Source: M3007 sp031425035 (GTDB taxonomy: Bacteria; Bacteroidota; Bacteroidia; Chitinophagales; Saprospiraceae). Taken from it: a DNA stretch of 64,000 nucleotides. The DNA lies in the NCBI GenBank assembly GCA_031425035.1, contig JANPIN010000016.1, positions 72,765 through 136,764 on the forward strand, given 5' to 3'. Position numbers and translations under genes: made by a program. The notes beneath the pieces were generated by a model. It had not been told where the DNA came from and searched no databases. It saw only the letters and a list, made by a program, of their open reading frames with translations. This document shows, piece after piece, positions 7,618 through 16,040 of the stretch (positions within the stretch are counted from its first letter, which is position 1; each line of letters begins with the position of its first letter).

Positions 7618-10600
7618 ATGAAGCAAACAATTTCCGGCGGCAAATGTCGGGATTACACGTATTTCTGCAGCCTGCTGCTGCCTTTCTTCACCTTACTATT
7701 TGTACTTTTTGCCCTGCCAGTCGTCGCCCAGCGCGTGACAGTCAGCGGCACGGTCATTTCCGCCGAGGATCAGCAGCCGCTGATCGGGGTGAGTGTCGCC
7801 GAAAAGGGCAGTTCCAATGGTATGAGCACCGATATAGACGGCAAGTTTCAGCTGGAGGTAGCGGAAGAAGCCATCCTCACCATTAGTTATACCGGTTTTG
7901 AAACCCAGGAAATACCCGTGCAGGGCCGCACCAGTATAGCGGTTACGCTCAGCAACGCCGCCAACCTGCTACAGGACGTCGTGGTGACCGGTTACCGCCG
8001 CGAAATTCGCGCCGACGTCAGCTCGGCCATCAGTTCGGTCAAGGGTAAAGATATCCAGCGACTGGTGGTCAGCGGCATCGATCAGGCGCTGCAGGGTCAG
8101 GCGCCCGGCGTGCAGGTGACGCAAAGCACCGGCGCTCCCGGCGACGATATAGCGGTCCGCATTCGCGGCGCCGGTACGCTGGGCAACAACAATCCCCTCT
8201 TCGTCATCGATGGCGTGCCCACCACCGGCAACATCAACATGTTCTCGACCAATGACATCGAGTCGATCGAGGTGCTGAAAGACGGCGCAGCCGCTGCTAT
8301 TTACGGTTCCCGGGCCGCGAACGGCGTGATCCTGATCACCACCAAAAAAGGTAAAGCCGGTAAAGCGCGTTTCAACCTCGACGTATCGGCCGGTTTCGCG
8401 CAGCCCTATCGCCTGCCGGAAATGCTCAACTCGCAACAGTACCTCACCATCCGCAACGAAGCCATTACCAATGCCAACTCGTTGCGCGACCCGGCTCGTC
8501 AGCTGCCAACCTATGACACCAATATCATTGATACGCTACCTAATACCGACTGGCTGGATCTGGTGTTCAATCCCGCGCCGGTGCAGCGTTACAGCCTGAG
8601 TGCGGCGGGGGGCAGCGAAAGCAGCGCCTTTTATCTGCAGGGCGAATATCAGAATCAGGAGGGCATTTTCCGCGGCCAGGGTTTTGAAAAATATGGCCTG
8701 CGCTTCAATGGGGAAGCCGGCAATAAGCGCCTGAAAATCGGCAACAACCTGTCTTTCGCCTACACCAACCGCAAAGTGGTCAACAGCTCCGGCGACGGTT
8801 TCGGTCCGGGCAACGAACCCAGCGGCATACGGTACACACTCATTGCGGCGCCCGTTTTCCGGCCGTATAACGCGGACGGTTCATACGTCAATGTTTCTTC
8901 CCTGCTGGGTGATCCGACCCTGTACGGGGATGGCAACGCCAATCCGCTGGCCTTTATCGACGCGACGGACTGGACCATCAAACGCTATCGTTTTTTCGGC
9001 AACGTCTACGCCGAACTCAATATTTTCAAAGGCTTGAAGGCCCGCACCACCCTCGGTGCCGACCTGACTTTCCAGAATGAAAAACTGTTCAAAGAGCGGT
9101 TGTCGGCGGCTATTTACAGCCCCAGTTCGCTGAACGAAGGCCGGGTATTTGAACAAAACCTGGTCTGGAACAACGTGCTGGATTTTCAGCGTAACTTCGG
9201 GCAACACCGCTTTAATGCACTGGCGGGCATGGAAGCCATCACCAACGAGACCAATTACCTCGGCGCTTCAGCCAATAATTTCTCGCGGACCGACCCTTTG
9301 TTCCGCTACCTGAATACCAGCATCGCCACCGATATTCAGAATCAGGGCGTGTCGGGCATCGTCACCGAATGGGCGCTGCTGTCCTACTTCGGGCAGGTGG
9401 GTTACACCTTTGCCAACCGCTACGTGATCAATGCCACGGTGCGCCGCGACGGTTCCTCGCGTTTCGGGCGGAACAACCGCTACGGGGTGTTCCCTTCGCT
9501 TTCCGGCGCCTGGAACGTCTCCAACGAACGCTTTTTTGAAAACGTAAAATTCGTTTCCTCCCTGAAACTCCGGGCGAGCTGGGGCCAGTTGGGCAACCAG
9601 GAAATCGGCGTTTATCCGTATAGCTCGCTGGTGCAGACCGGCCAGCGCGTGTACACGTTTGGCGGACAGGTGGCGACCGGTGCGCGGGTACTGGAAAGCG
9701 GCAACAGCAACATTAAATGGGAAACCTGTACGCAGACGGACTTCGGTATCGACCTCAGCACCTGGGGCGATCGCCTGACGTTCATCGGCGATTACTACCG
9801 CAAGGTAACGGACGGTATTCTGGTGCGCGTGCCGGTGCCGCAAACCGGTGGCGAGCAAAATCCGCCTTATGTCAACGCCGGTTCCGTTGAAAATAAAGGC
9901 CTGGAACTCGGTTTGATCTATAAGAACAAGATCCGCACTTTCAATTACAGCGTCGGCGCAAATATTTCTACCGTACAAAATAAGGTACTGTCGCTGGCCG
10001 GCGGCGAACCCATCACCGGCGGTTTCGGACTGTCCGACGGCCCGATCACGAAGACGGAAGTAGGCCAGCCCATCGGTTCGTTCTTCCTTTATAAAATGGA
10101 GGGCATTTTCCAGAACCAGGCCGAAGTCGATGCCAGTCCGTTCCAGACCGACGATACCCGCCCGGGCGACGTGAAATTTGCCGACCTCAACGGCGACAAC
10201 AAGATCGACGATAAGGACCGTGCGCATTTCGGCAATCCATTTCCGGACTTCACCTACGGCCTCAACCTGCAGATGAACTGGAAAAATATTGACCTGTCCG
10301 TACTGGCCCAAGGCGTGCAGGGCAACGATGTGTACTTCCTCTACGGCAACTTCGCTTACGAAACCCAGGCCCGCGGCTTTAACTCGTATGCGGAAATCCT
10401 GAACCGCTGGACGCCGGAAAACACCAACACGAATATTCCTAAAGTAAGCCTCGATGACCGCAACGGCAACCGCCGTATTTCCACGCGTTTCCTGCAGGAC
10501 GGTTCCTACATGCGGCTGCGCAACATCACGCTGGGTTATGATTTCAAATCGCTGATTAAAACCGAAGCCATCGGCAGCCTGCGCTTTTACGTAACGGCGC

Positions 10601-10767
10601 AAAACGCCTTCACTTTCACGAAATACACCGGTCTCGATCCGGAAATTCAGGCCAATACCAATGATACGCGCGGGCTGGGTATTACCTCCGATCTCGCAGT
10701 GGGGATTGACTGGGGAACGGTACCTGCGCCGAGGACCTTTATTGCGGGTTTCTCCATGGGATTTTAG
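7618..10767 (+). CDS. susC: SusC/RagA-family TonB-linked outer-membrane protein
   Basis: A 1049-residue SusC-type outer-membrane transporter that imports oligosaccharides together with its SusD lid. I start at the ATG at 7618, which is followed by a leader ending in PVVAQRV; the frame extends to 7486 but those residues are not signal-like. Order: signal peptide, CarboxypepD_reg-like domain (SGTVISAEDQQPLIGVSV), a TonB-box-like DVVVTGY, a plug with the SusC signature NNNPLFVIDGVP and ESIEVLKDGAAAAIYGSR, then a long beta-barrel ending in FIAGFSMGF. The length is normal for SusC. It opens the polysaccharide locus, divergent from the AraC regulator, and is separated from susD by 228 bp containing an unusual inverted repeat array. 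Confidence 0.95.
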   Translation: MKQTISGGKCRDYTYFCSLLLPFFTLLFVLFALPVVAQRVTVSGTVISAEDQQPLIGVSVAEKGSSNGMSTDIDGKFQLEVAEEAILTISYTGFETQEIPVQGRTSIAVTLSNAANLLQDVVVTGYRREIRADVSSAISSVKGKDIQRLVVSGIDQALQGQAPGVQVTQSTGAPGDDIAVRIRGAGTLGNNNPLFVIDGVPTTGNINMFSTNDIESIEVLKDGAAAAIYGSRAANGVILITTKKGKAGKARFNLDVSAGFAQPYRLPEMLNSQQYLTIRNEAITNANSLRDPARQLPTYDTNIIDTLPNTDWLDLVFNPAPVQRYSLSAAGGSESSAFYLQGEYQNQEGIFRGQGFEKYGLRFNGEAGNKRLKIGNNLSFAYTNRKVVNSSGDGFGPGNEPSGIRYTLIAAPVFRPYNADGSYVNVSSLLGDPTLYGDGNANPLAFIDATDWTIKRYRFFGNVYAELNIFKGLKARTTLGADLTFQNEKLFKERLSAAIYSPSSLNEGRVFEQNLVWNNVLDFQRNFGQHRFNALAGMEAITNETNYLGASANNFSRTDPLFRYLNTSIATDIQNQGVSGIVTEWALLSYFGQVGYTFANRYVINATVRRDGSSRFGRNNRYGVFPSLSGAWNVSNERFFENVKFVSSLKLRASWGQLGNQEIGVYPYSSLVQTGQRVYTFGGQVATGARVLESGNSNIKWETCTQTDFGIDLSTWGDRLTFIGDYYRKVTDGILVRVPVPQTGGEQNPPYVNAGSVENKGLELGLIYKNKIRTFNYSVGANISTVQNKVLSLAGGEPITGGFGLSDGPITKTEVGQPIGSFFLYKMEGIFQNQAEVDASPFQTDDTRPGDVKFADLNGDNKIDDKDRAHFGNPFPDFTYGLNLQMNWKNIDLSVLAQGVQGNDVYFLYGNFAYETQARGFNSYAEILNRWTPENTNTNIPKVSLDDRNGNRRISTRFLQDGSYMRLRNITLGYDFKSLIKTEAIGSLRFYVTAQNAFTFTKYTGLDPEIQANTNDTRGLGITSDLAVGIDWGTVPAPRTFIAGFSMGF

Positions 10768-10959
10768 AAAAGGTTTAGAAAAGGTTTAGAGGGGTTTAGA
10801 GGGGTTTAGTGGTTGGTCGTAAGCAATTTATATTACGGCTGCATTCATAACCACTTTGCCTTGACTTTAAACGAAGCTGGCACATAAATTTAACGGCCAG
10901 CAACTAAACCCCTCTAAACCCCTCTAAACCCCTCTAAACCCTCTAAACCCCTCTAAACC
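10763..10959. repeat. Inverted arrays of a 10-bp repeat between susC and susD
   Basis: The left array (10763-10809) has about four to five copies of GGTTTAGAGG/GGTTTAGAAA. The right array (10914-10959) has about five copies of the complementary CTAAACCCCT, one of them lacking a base. The arrays face each other across about 104 bp, which itself holds smaller complementary segments, so a very long stem is possible in the transcript. It starts inside the stop codon region of susC (10765-10767) and ends 37 bases before susD. A decayed relative of the left half plus spacer lies at 20214-20298. Confidence 0.85.
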
Positions 10960-10995
10960 AACCCAATTTGCTAATTAGCTTTCAATGCTTCTATC

Positions 10996-12429
10996 ATGAA
11001 AAACATAAAATATAGCGCTCTTTTCCTGGTTTTCGGGCTGGCTTCCTGCCAGAGCATTCTGGACAAAGAGCCGTTGGGTATTCTGGACACCGGTTCTTAT
11101 TTTCAAACCTCGGCCGATGCCGTGCAGGCCATCAATGCGGCCTATGAACCGCTGCTGTTCAATAGTAAGAACAACAACTTTTACTGGGCTTTCGGGGAAA
11201 TGCCGTCCGATGAAGCAGTTACCGGCGGAGATGGCTCGCGTCCGGGTCTGACCGAGCTGGATTTTTTCACCTACACCCCGCGGACCGAGGAGTTCAACGA
11301 CTTCTGGAAGCTGAATTACCAGGGTATTACCCAGGCCAACACGGTCATTGAAAAAGTGCCGGTCGTGAGCATGGATGAAAGCTTGAAGAACCGCATTCTG
11401 GGCGAGGCGTATTTCCTGCGCGCTTACTACCATTTTCTGCTGGCGCAAACCTTCGGCAACGTGCCCCTGATCACGCGGGTAACGCCACCGGACGAACTGA
11501 AACAGCCGGCTAAAAATCGCGACGAAGTGCTGCGTCAGGTCATTGCCGACTGCGATTTTGCGGCGGGCGTACTGCCCAGTTCTTATCCGGCCGGCGACGT
11601 GGGCCGGGCCACGCAGGGCGCCGCTTATGCCCTGGCTGCCAAAGCGAATTTATATTTGAAAGACTGGAATAAGGTGCTGGACTACGTAGGAAAAGTAAAA
11701 GGCCTGGGCGTGTATTCCCTGATGCCGGACTACGAAGATAATTTCCGGGAAAACACCCAGAACAACGCCGAATCGGTGTGGGAAATCCAGCATACCAACC
11801 TCGAACTGGGCCTCGGCAACTCCTTGAACCAGTGGTGGCGTTCCAAGAAACTCGTGGATGGCTACGGTTTCGCCGAGGTCACGCAGTCCTATTTTGATTC
11901 CTTCGAGCCGGGCGATCCCCGCCGGAAATTTACCATCGCCTCCAACAACGAGCCTTATTTGGGCGTAGTCTACAAAAACTCGTTCTCCTCGACCAAACAC
12001 AGTCCACGTAAATACCTGCAGATCGACAGCACAACGACCCAGGTGGCGGACGGCGATATTAACTACACGGCTATTCGCTACGCCGAAGTGCTGCTCTGGG
12101 AAGCGGAAGCCCTGGCCGAACTCGGTCGGGTCGGCGAAGCCCAGGCGCCACTGGAACAGGTGCGTGCCCGTGCCCGTGCGCAAGCTACCGATCCCGCTAC
12201 GGCCTTACCGATGGTGGCGGTGACGGATCAGGCGGCCATGATCGACGCGGTGCGTCATGAACGCTCGGTGGAACTGGGTTTTGAAATGCACCGTTTTTAT
12301 GACCTCGTCCGCTGGGGCCTGGCCGATCAGCTACTGCCCGATTTTCAGCCGGGTAAACATGAAGTGTTCCCCATTCCGCAAACCGAGCTGGATTTGAATT
12401 CGACTTTGCAGCAGAATCCGGGGTATTAA
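10996..12429 (+). CDS. susD: SusD/RagB-family glycan-binding lipoprotein
   Basis: A 477-residue surface lipoprotein that binds glycan and caps the SusC barrel. The leader MKNIKYSALFLVFGLASCQS gives a lipobox with Cys at about residue 18. The helical TPR-like scaffold is visible in AVQAINAAYEPL, ILGEAYFLRAYYHFLLAQTFGNVPL and GAAYALAAKANLYL, all typical of SusD. The C-terminal block AMIDAVRHERSVELGFEMHRFYDLVRWG and the ending FPIPQTELDLNSTLQQNPGY are diagnostic. Length is at the short end of the family. It follows susC and precedes a small gene that is coupled to the next exported protein. Confidence 0.95.
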   Translation: MKNIKYSALFLVFGLASCQSILDKEPLGILDTGSYFQTSADAVQAINAAYEPLLFNSKNNNFYWAFGEMPSDEAVTGGDGSRPGLTELDFFTYTPRTEEFNDFWKLNYQGITQANTVIEKVPVVSMDESLKNRILGEAYFLRAYYHFLLAQTFGNVPLITRVTPPDELKQPAKNRDEVLRQVIADCDFAAGVLPSSYPAGDVGRATQGAAYALAAKANLYLKDWNKVLDYVGKVKGLGVYSLMPDYEDNFRENTQNNAESVWEIQHTNLELGLGNSLNQWWRSKKLVDGYGFAEVTQSYFDSFEPGDPRRKFTIASNNEPYLGVVYKNSFSSTKHSPRKYLQIDSTTTQVADGDINYTAIRYAEVLLWEAEALAELGRVGEAQAPLEQVRARARAQATDPATALPMVAVTDQAAMIDAVRHERSVELGFEMHRFYDLVRWGLADQLLPDFQPGKHEVFPIPQTELDLNSTLQQNPGY

Positions 12430-12467
12430 ATACTTGTTAATCAATTCATTAGTTTTAATCATTGCTT

Positions 12468-12827
12468 GTGCCAACAGAAAAAAAGTCACCGGACTCCGTA
12501 TTTTTCATCGGCTGTCCCCCGAATACCGAAGTGCTGGGCGAACAGCCGAAATCCAAGGGCCTGCGCCTGTTGCTGTTCGATCAGCAGGTCGTACATGGCA
12601 AATCAGACGCGCATGCCGATGTGCAGGGCCGTTTTAGAATCATCGATGAGGGCACGGCGAAGGACTACCGTAAAATTTACGCGCAACTGGTCGGCCGGGA
12701 ATTTGCCAGCGCTGCCGCTGCGCTCGTGGAAATGAATCAAATCAAGGAAAAAGACCCCGTCTTGCACGCGCTGTCGACTATTGAGGCAGTGCTGAAAGCC
12801 GGCCGGTTTAAAGTCTTACCTACATGA
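12468..12827 (+). CDS. Small protein of unknown function coupled to the downstream exported protein
   Basis: A protein of 119 residues if started at the GTG at 12468; a TTG at 12462 is the alternative and there is no ATG near the beginning. No signal peptide or membrane segment is seen, so it is predicted cytosolic, which is unusual inside a susCD operon. Its stop overlaps the next start (ATGA at 12824-12827), and this coupling is the best evidence that it is real. The middle (GLRLLLFDQQVV) looks like a beta-strand, and the C-terminal half (REFASAAAALVEMNQIKEKDP) is helical. I do not recognise a family. Confidence 0.6.
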   Translation: MPTEKKSPDSVFFIGCPPNTEVLGEQPKSKGLRLLLFDQQVVHGKSDAHADVQGRFRIIDEGTAKDYRKIYAQLVGREFASAAAALVEMNQIKEKDPVLHALSTIEAVLKAGRFKVLPT

Positions 12828-15800
12828 TACGATGCTGTAAAGTAGTACTGGTGCTCCTTCTGGGCACTGTTTCGCTCGCCGCGCAGGTGGGGCAAATTGC
12901 CGTTCCCCGCGTAGACCTCATGCCGAACGAGCCCATGCCTTTTTTCATGCGTGATTGGCGCCAAGTGGCGCAGCGTTACGATTCCTTCGTGTATGATCTT
13001 GGGAAAACGGGTCAGTACCTGCCGCTGGTAAACGTGCAGCCCAGTGGTTATAACTACCCGCAAAATCCGGCTTTCCGGCTGCATACCTATGTGGGTACCG
13101 GTTCGCCAAATAACGGAGAAGGCATTAATATCCTGCCTTCGCTGGTGGGCGCTAGCCTGGCCGGCATTGACAAAACCAACCAGTTCGGGCGGAACTGGGT
13201 ACTGATGAGCCAGGATTTTTTCAATAAAAACAACGGCGAAAACATTTACCTGAACAATCCGAACACCGGCAGCGGCAACGATTGGTGGTATGATCTGATG
13301 CCGAACGTGTTTTTCTACCAGCTCTACGATTTGTATCCAAACGTGGGCGACGCGAATTATCAGTTTACCACCGTCGCCGATCGTTTTCTGGAAGCCGTGC
13401 AGGCCATGGGCGGTAATGACAAGCCCTGGAAAAAAGCGTATATGAACTACCGCGCCTGGAATTTCAAGACCAAGCAGCCCAACACGACCAGCGTACCGGA
13501 ACCGGAAGCGGCGGGCGCGTATGCCTGGGTACTTTACAACGCTTATCAGAAAACGGGTAATCCCGCTTACTTAAAAGGTGCGGAATGGAGCCTGGAATTC
13601 CTGAATGAATGGACCACAAATCCCTCGTACGAACTGCAACTGCCCTACGGCACCTACACGGCCGCGCGGATGAATGCCGAACTCGGTACAAAGTACGACG
13701 TGGAAAAACTGGTCAACTGGTCGTTTAATCGCGGCCCGTTGCGCGGCTGGGGCACCATCGTCGGCAAATGGGGCGGCTACGACGTTTCCGGACTGGTTGG
13801 AGAAGCCAACGATAACGGCAACGACTACGCTTTCCAGTTGAACGGCGTGCAGCAGGCAGCCATGCTGGCGCCTATGGTACGTTACGACAAGCGTTTTGCC
13901 CGCGCCATCGGCAAATGGATGCTCAATCTGGCCAACGCCACCCGTTTGTTCTATCCGGGTTATCTGCCGCCGAACCAGCAGGATGCCACGGCCTGGTCGA
14001 ACACCTATGACCCGGACCGGGTGATCGGGTATGAGGCGCTGCGGGAAAAACACCAGGGTTTGTCGCCTTATTCGACCGGCGATGCGCTCGGCGGCGGCTG
14101 GGCGGGCACGAATTTGTCCTTGTACAGCACCTCGTCTATCGGTTATCTGGGCGCTATTTTGGAAAAGACGAATGTGGATAAAATTCTGAAGATCAACTTG
14201 TTGAAAACTGATTTTTACCGCAAGTCGGCTTATCCGACGTACCTGCTTTACAATCCCTATTCACAGATCAAACCGGTTGAATTTGCGGTCGGCAGCAGTC
14301 CGGTGGATATTTATGACGCCGTTTCCGAGACCTTTTTACAGCAGGGCGTGACCGGCACGATCAATCTCTACCTGCCCGCCAATGCGGCGGTCGTCCTAAC
14401 CCTGGCTCCGGCCGCGGGTACCATCACTTACGACCGCAATAAAATGCTGATCAACGGCGTCGTGGTCGATTACCGGCAGTCCGCGCAGCCCTACACGTAT
14501 GCACCGCGTATTCAGGCGCTGGCCGTGACCAAATCCGCCGTAGAATTTGGCGACACGACCACCGTGTATTCCAAAACCTTCGATCAGGATTCCAATACTT
14601 TTACCTGGACCTGGAGCGCTACCGGCGGCACCATCAGCGGAACGGGGCCAACCGTGCACTGGGAAGCGCCGCTTACGCCGGGTACTTACACGATCAGCCT
14701 GATCGTGGCGGATCAAAGCGGTAATCAGGATACGGCTATGATCGTTGTACAGGCGGTGGCTGAGATCAACCTGGCGCCGGTGGTGCCGGGCATTCAGCGC
14801 AGCGCGCCCTACACCGTACCCAATGGCGAACTGACTTTCAGTACGGCCGCTACCGACCCGAACGGCGACCCGCTGACGTATAACTGGTCGGTGAGCAGCG
14901 GCAATTTATCCGGCAGCGGCAGCAGCGTCACCTGGAGCGCCCCGTCCGTCGAGGGCGTGGTCACCGTGAGCGTAACCGTGACTGACGACCAGGGTTTAAG
15001 TACCACGGCGACTACGACGGTACTGGTCAAGAATTTCAATAACACGCCCGGTAACCTCATTGCCTGGTACCCTTTTACGGGTAATGCCAACGACATCAGC
15101 GGGAATAATTTACATGGCTCGTTCAGTGGCGGCACCCTGCTTGTACCCGATTTTTGGGGCAATCCTACCCAGGCCGCGCGGTTTGACGGCATCAATGACA
15201 ATGTGACGGTACCGCTGAATCCGCTCCTCAATTTTCAGGACGGGATCACGGTGAGCTGCTGGTTTAAAGCCACGCTTTTGCCGGAAAAAGAAATATTTCT
15301 CCTCTCGCACGGTAGCTGGCAGAACCGCTGGAAAGTCTCCATTACCCCCGAACGCCGCATCCGCTGGACGGTGAACAGCCTGGTCACGACCAGCGACCTG
15401 GACAGCCCGTCGCCCATCACGGTAGACAGTATTTACCATTTGACGGTTACCTATGACGGCTCTTTAATGGCTATTTATCTGGATGGTCAGCTGTTGAGTT
15501 ACAAACCTTTAACTGGTAAAATCCGCACGGCTGCGCTGCCTTTCCTGATCGGCCAAATACTGCCGGGCAACACGGATTTTAATTTCAAAGGCCTGATCGA
15601 CGAGGTCAAAATATACGACTATGCCCTGACCCCGGAGGCCGTGGAGAATCTGTACCTGAATGCGCCCACGGCCGTCAGCGAAGGATTTTCCAGTCCCGAT
15701 GCCCTGGTGCTTTTCCCCAACCCCGTCGGAACAGCGCTATACGTGCGCATACCCGCTACTGCCGGTTTTTCCGCCGCCCTGCGCTTTTATGATGGACAGG

Positions 15801-15937
15801 GGAGATTAGTGCTGACCAAAGACGCTACTGCGAACACGACCATGCAAGTGGATATAAGCGCCTGGAAAACAGGGGTTTATACCGTAGTATTAAAATCTGT
15901 TATTGATTTTGCCACCACCCGATTTATTAAAATGTAG
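12824..15937 (+). CDS. T9SS-exported protein: unrecognised alpha-helical catalytic-like domain, Ig/PKD-like domains, LamG, sorting domain
   Basis: A 1037-residue exported protein. After a signal peptide (VVLVLLLGTVSLAAQ), residues about 20-560 form a helix-rich domain full of conserved aromatics and acidic residues: NDWWYDLMPNVFFY, ARMNAELGTKYDV, WGGYDVSGLVG, ARAIGKWMLNLAN. The pattern suggests an alpha/alpha-barrel glycosidase or lyase, but I cannot assign a CAZy family. Two Ig/PKD-like modules follow (about 560-650 and 650-735, the second with ATDPNGDPLTYNWSV), then a LamG/concanavalin-like domain (about 744-945). A type A T9SS sorting domain closes the protein (ALVLFPNPVGTALYV ... GVYTVVLKS). 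The helical domain is shared with the lipoprotein at 23003-24739. It is probably the outer-surface degrading enzyme of the locus, by inference. Confidence 0.8.
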   Translation: MIRCCKVVLVLLLGTVSLAAQVGQIAVPRVDLMPNEPMPFFMRDWRQVAQRYDSFVYDLGKTGQYLPLVNVQPSGYNYPQNPAFRLHTYVGTGSPNNGEGINILPSLVGASLAGIDKTNQFGRNWVLMSQDFFNKNNGENIYLNNPNTGSGNDWWYDLMPNVFFYQLYDLYPNVGDANYQFTTVADRFLEAVQAMGGNDKPWKKAYMNYRAWNFKTKQPNTTSVPEPEAAGAYAWVLYNAYQKTGNPAYLKGAEWSLEFLNEWTTNPSYELQLPYGTYTAARMNAELGTKYDVEKLVNWSFNRGPLRGWGTIVGKWGGYDVSGLVGEANDNGNDYAFQLNGVQQAAMLAPMVRYDKRFARAIGKWMLNLANATRLFYPGYLPPNQQDATAWSNTYDPDRVIGYEALREKHQGLSPYSTGDALGGGWAGTNLSLYSTSSIGYLGAILEKTNVDKILKINLLKTDFYRKSAYPTYLLYNPYSQIKPVEFAVGSSPVDIYDAVSETFLQQGVTGTINLYLPANAAVVLTLAPAAGTITYDRNKMLINGVVVDYRQSAQPYTYAPRIQALAVTKSAVEFGDTTTVYSKTFDQDSNTFTWTWSATGGTISGTGPTVHWEAPLTPGTYTISLIVADQSGNQDTAMIVVQAVAEINLAPVVPGIQRSAPYTVPNGELTFSTAATDPNGDPLTYNWSVSSGNLSGSGSSVTWSAPSVEGVVTVSVTVTDDQGLSTTATTTVLVKNFNNTPGNLIAWYPFTGNANDISGNNLHGSFSGGTLLVPDFWGNPTQAARFDGINDNVTVPLNPLLNFQDGITVSCWFKATLLPEKEIFLLSHGSWQNRWKVSITPERRIRWTVNSLVTTSDLDSPSPITVDSIYHLTVTYDGSLMAIYLDGQLLSYKPLTGKIRTAALPFLIGQILPGNTDFNFKGLIDEVKIYDYALTPEAVENLYLNAPTAVSEGFSSPDALVLFPNPVGTALYVRIPATAGFSAALRFYDGQGRLVLTKDATANTTMQVDISAWKTGVYTVVLKSVIDFATTRFIKM

Positions 15938-15942
15938 GAGCA

Positions 15943-15960
15943 TCCGCCTTGGGCGGATAT
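15943..15960. terminator. Short GC-rich hairpin between two exported-protein genes
   Basis: ATCCGCC-TTG-GGCGGAT is a short perfect stem six bases after the stop of the upstream gene. No T run follows, so it may be an mRNA-stabilising or attenuating hairpin rather than a full terminator. Confidence 0.35.
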
Positions 15961-16040
15961 GAAGGATTAAATTCCGTTACCAGTTGATTACGAACAGAAC
16001 ACCTCCTTTTCTCAACAAAATTTTTAAACATAACCTGATC

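Noticed and set aside
9268..10602. 444-codon leftward frame inside susC
   Set aside because: It is the antisense shadow of the conserved SusC barrel and shows no recognisable domain or leader.
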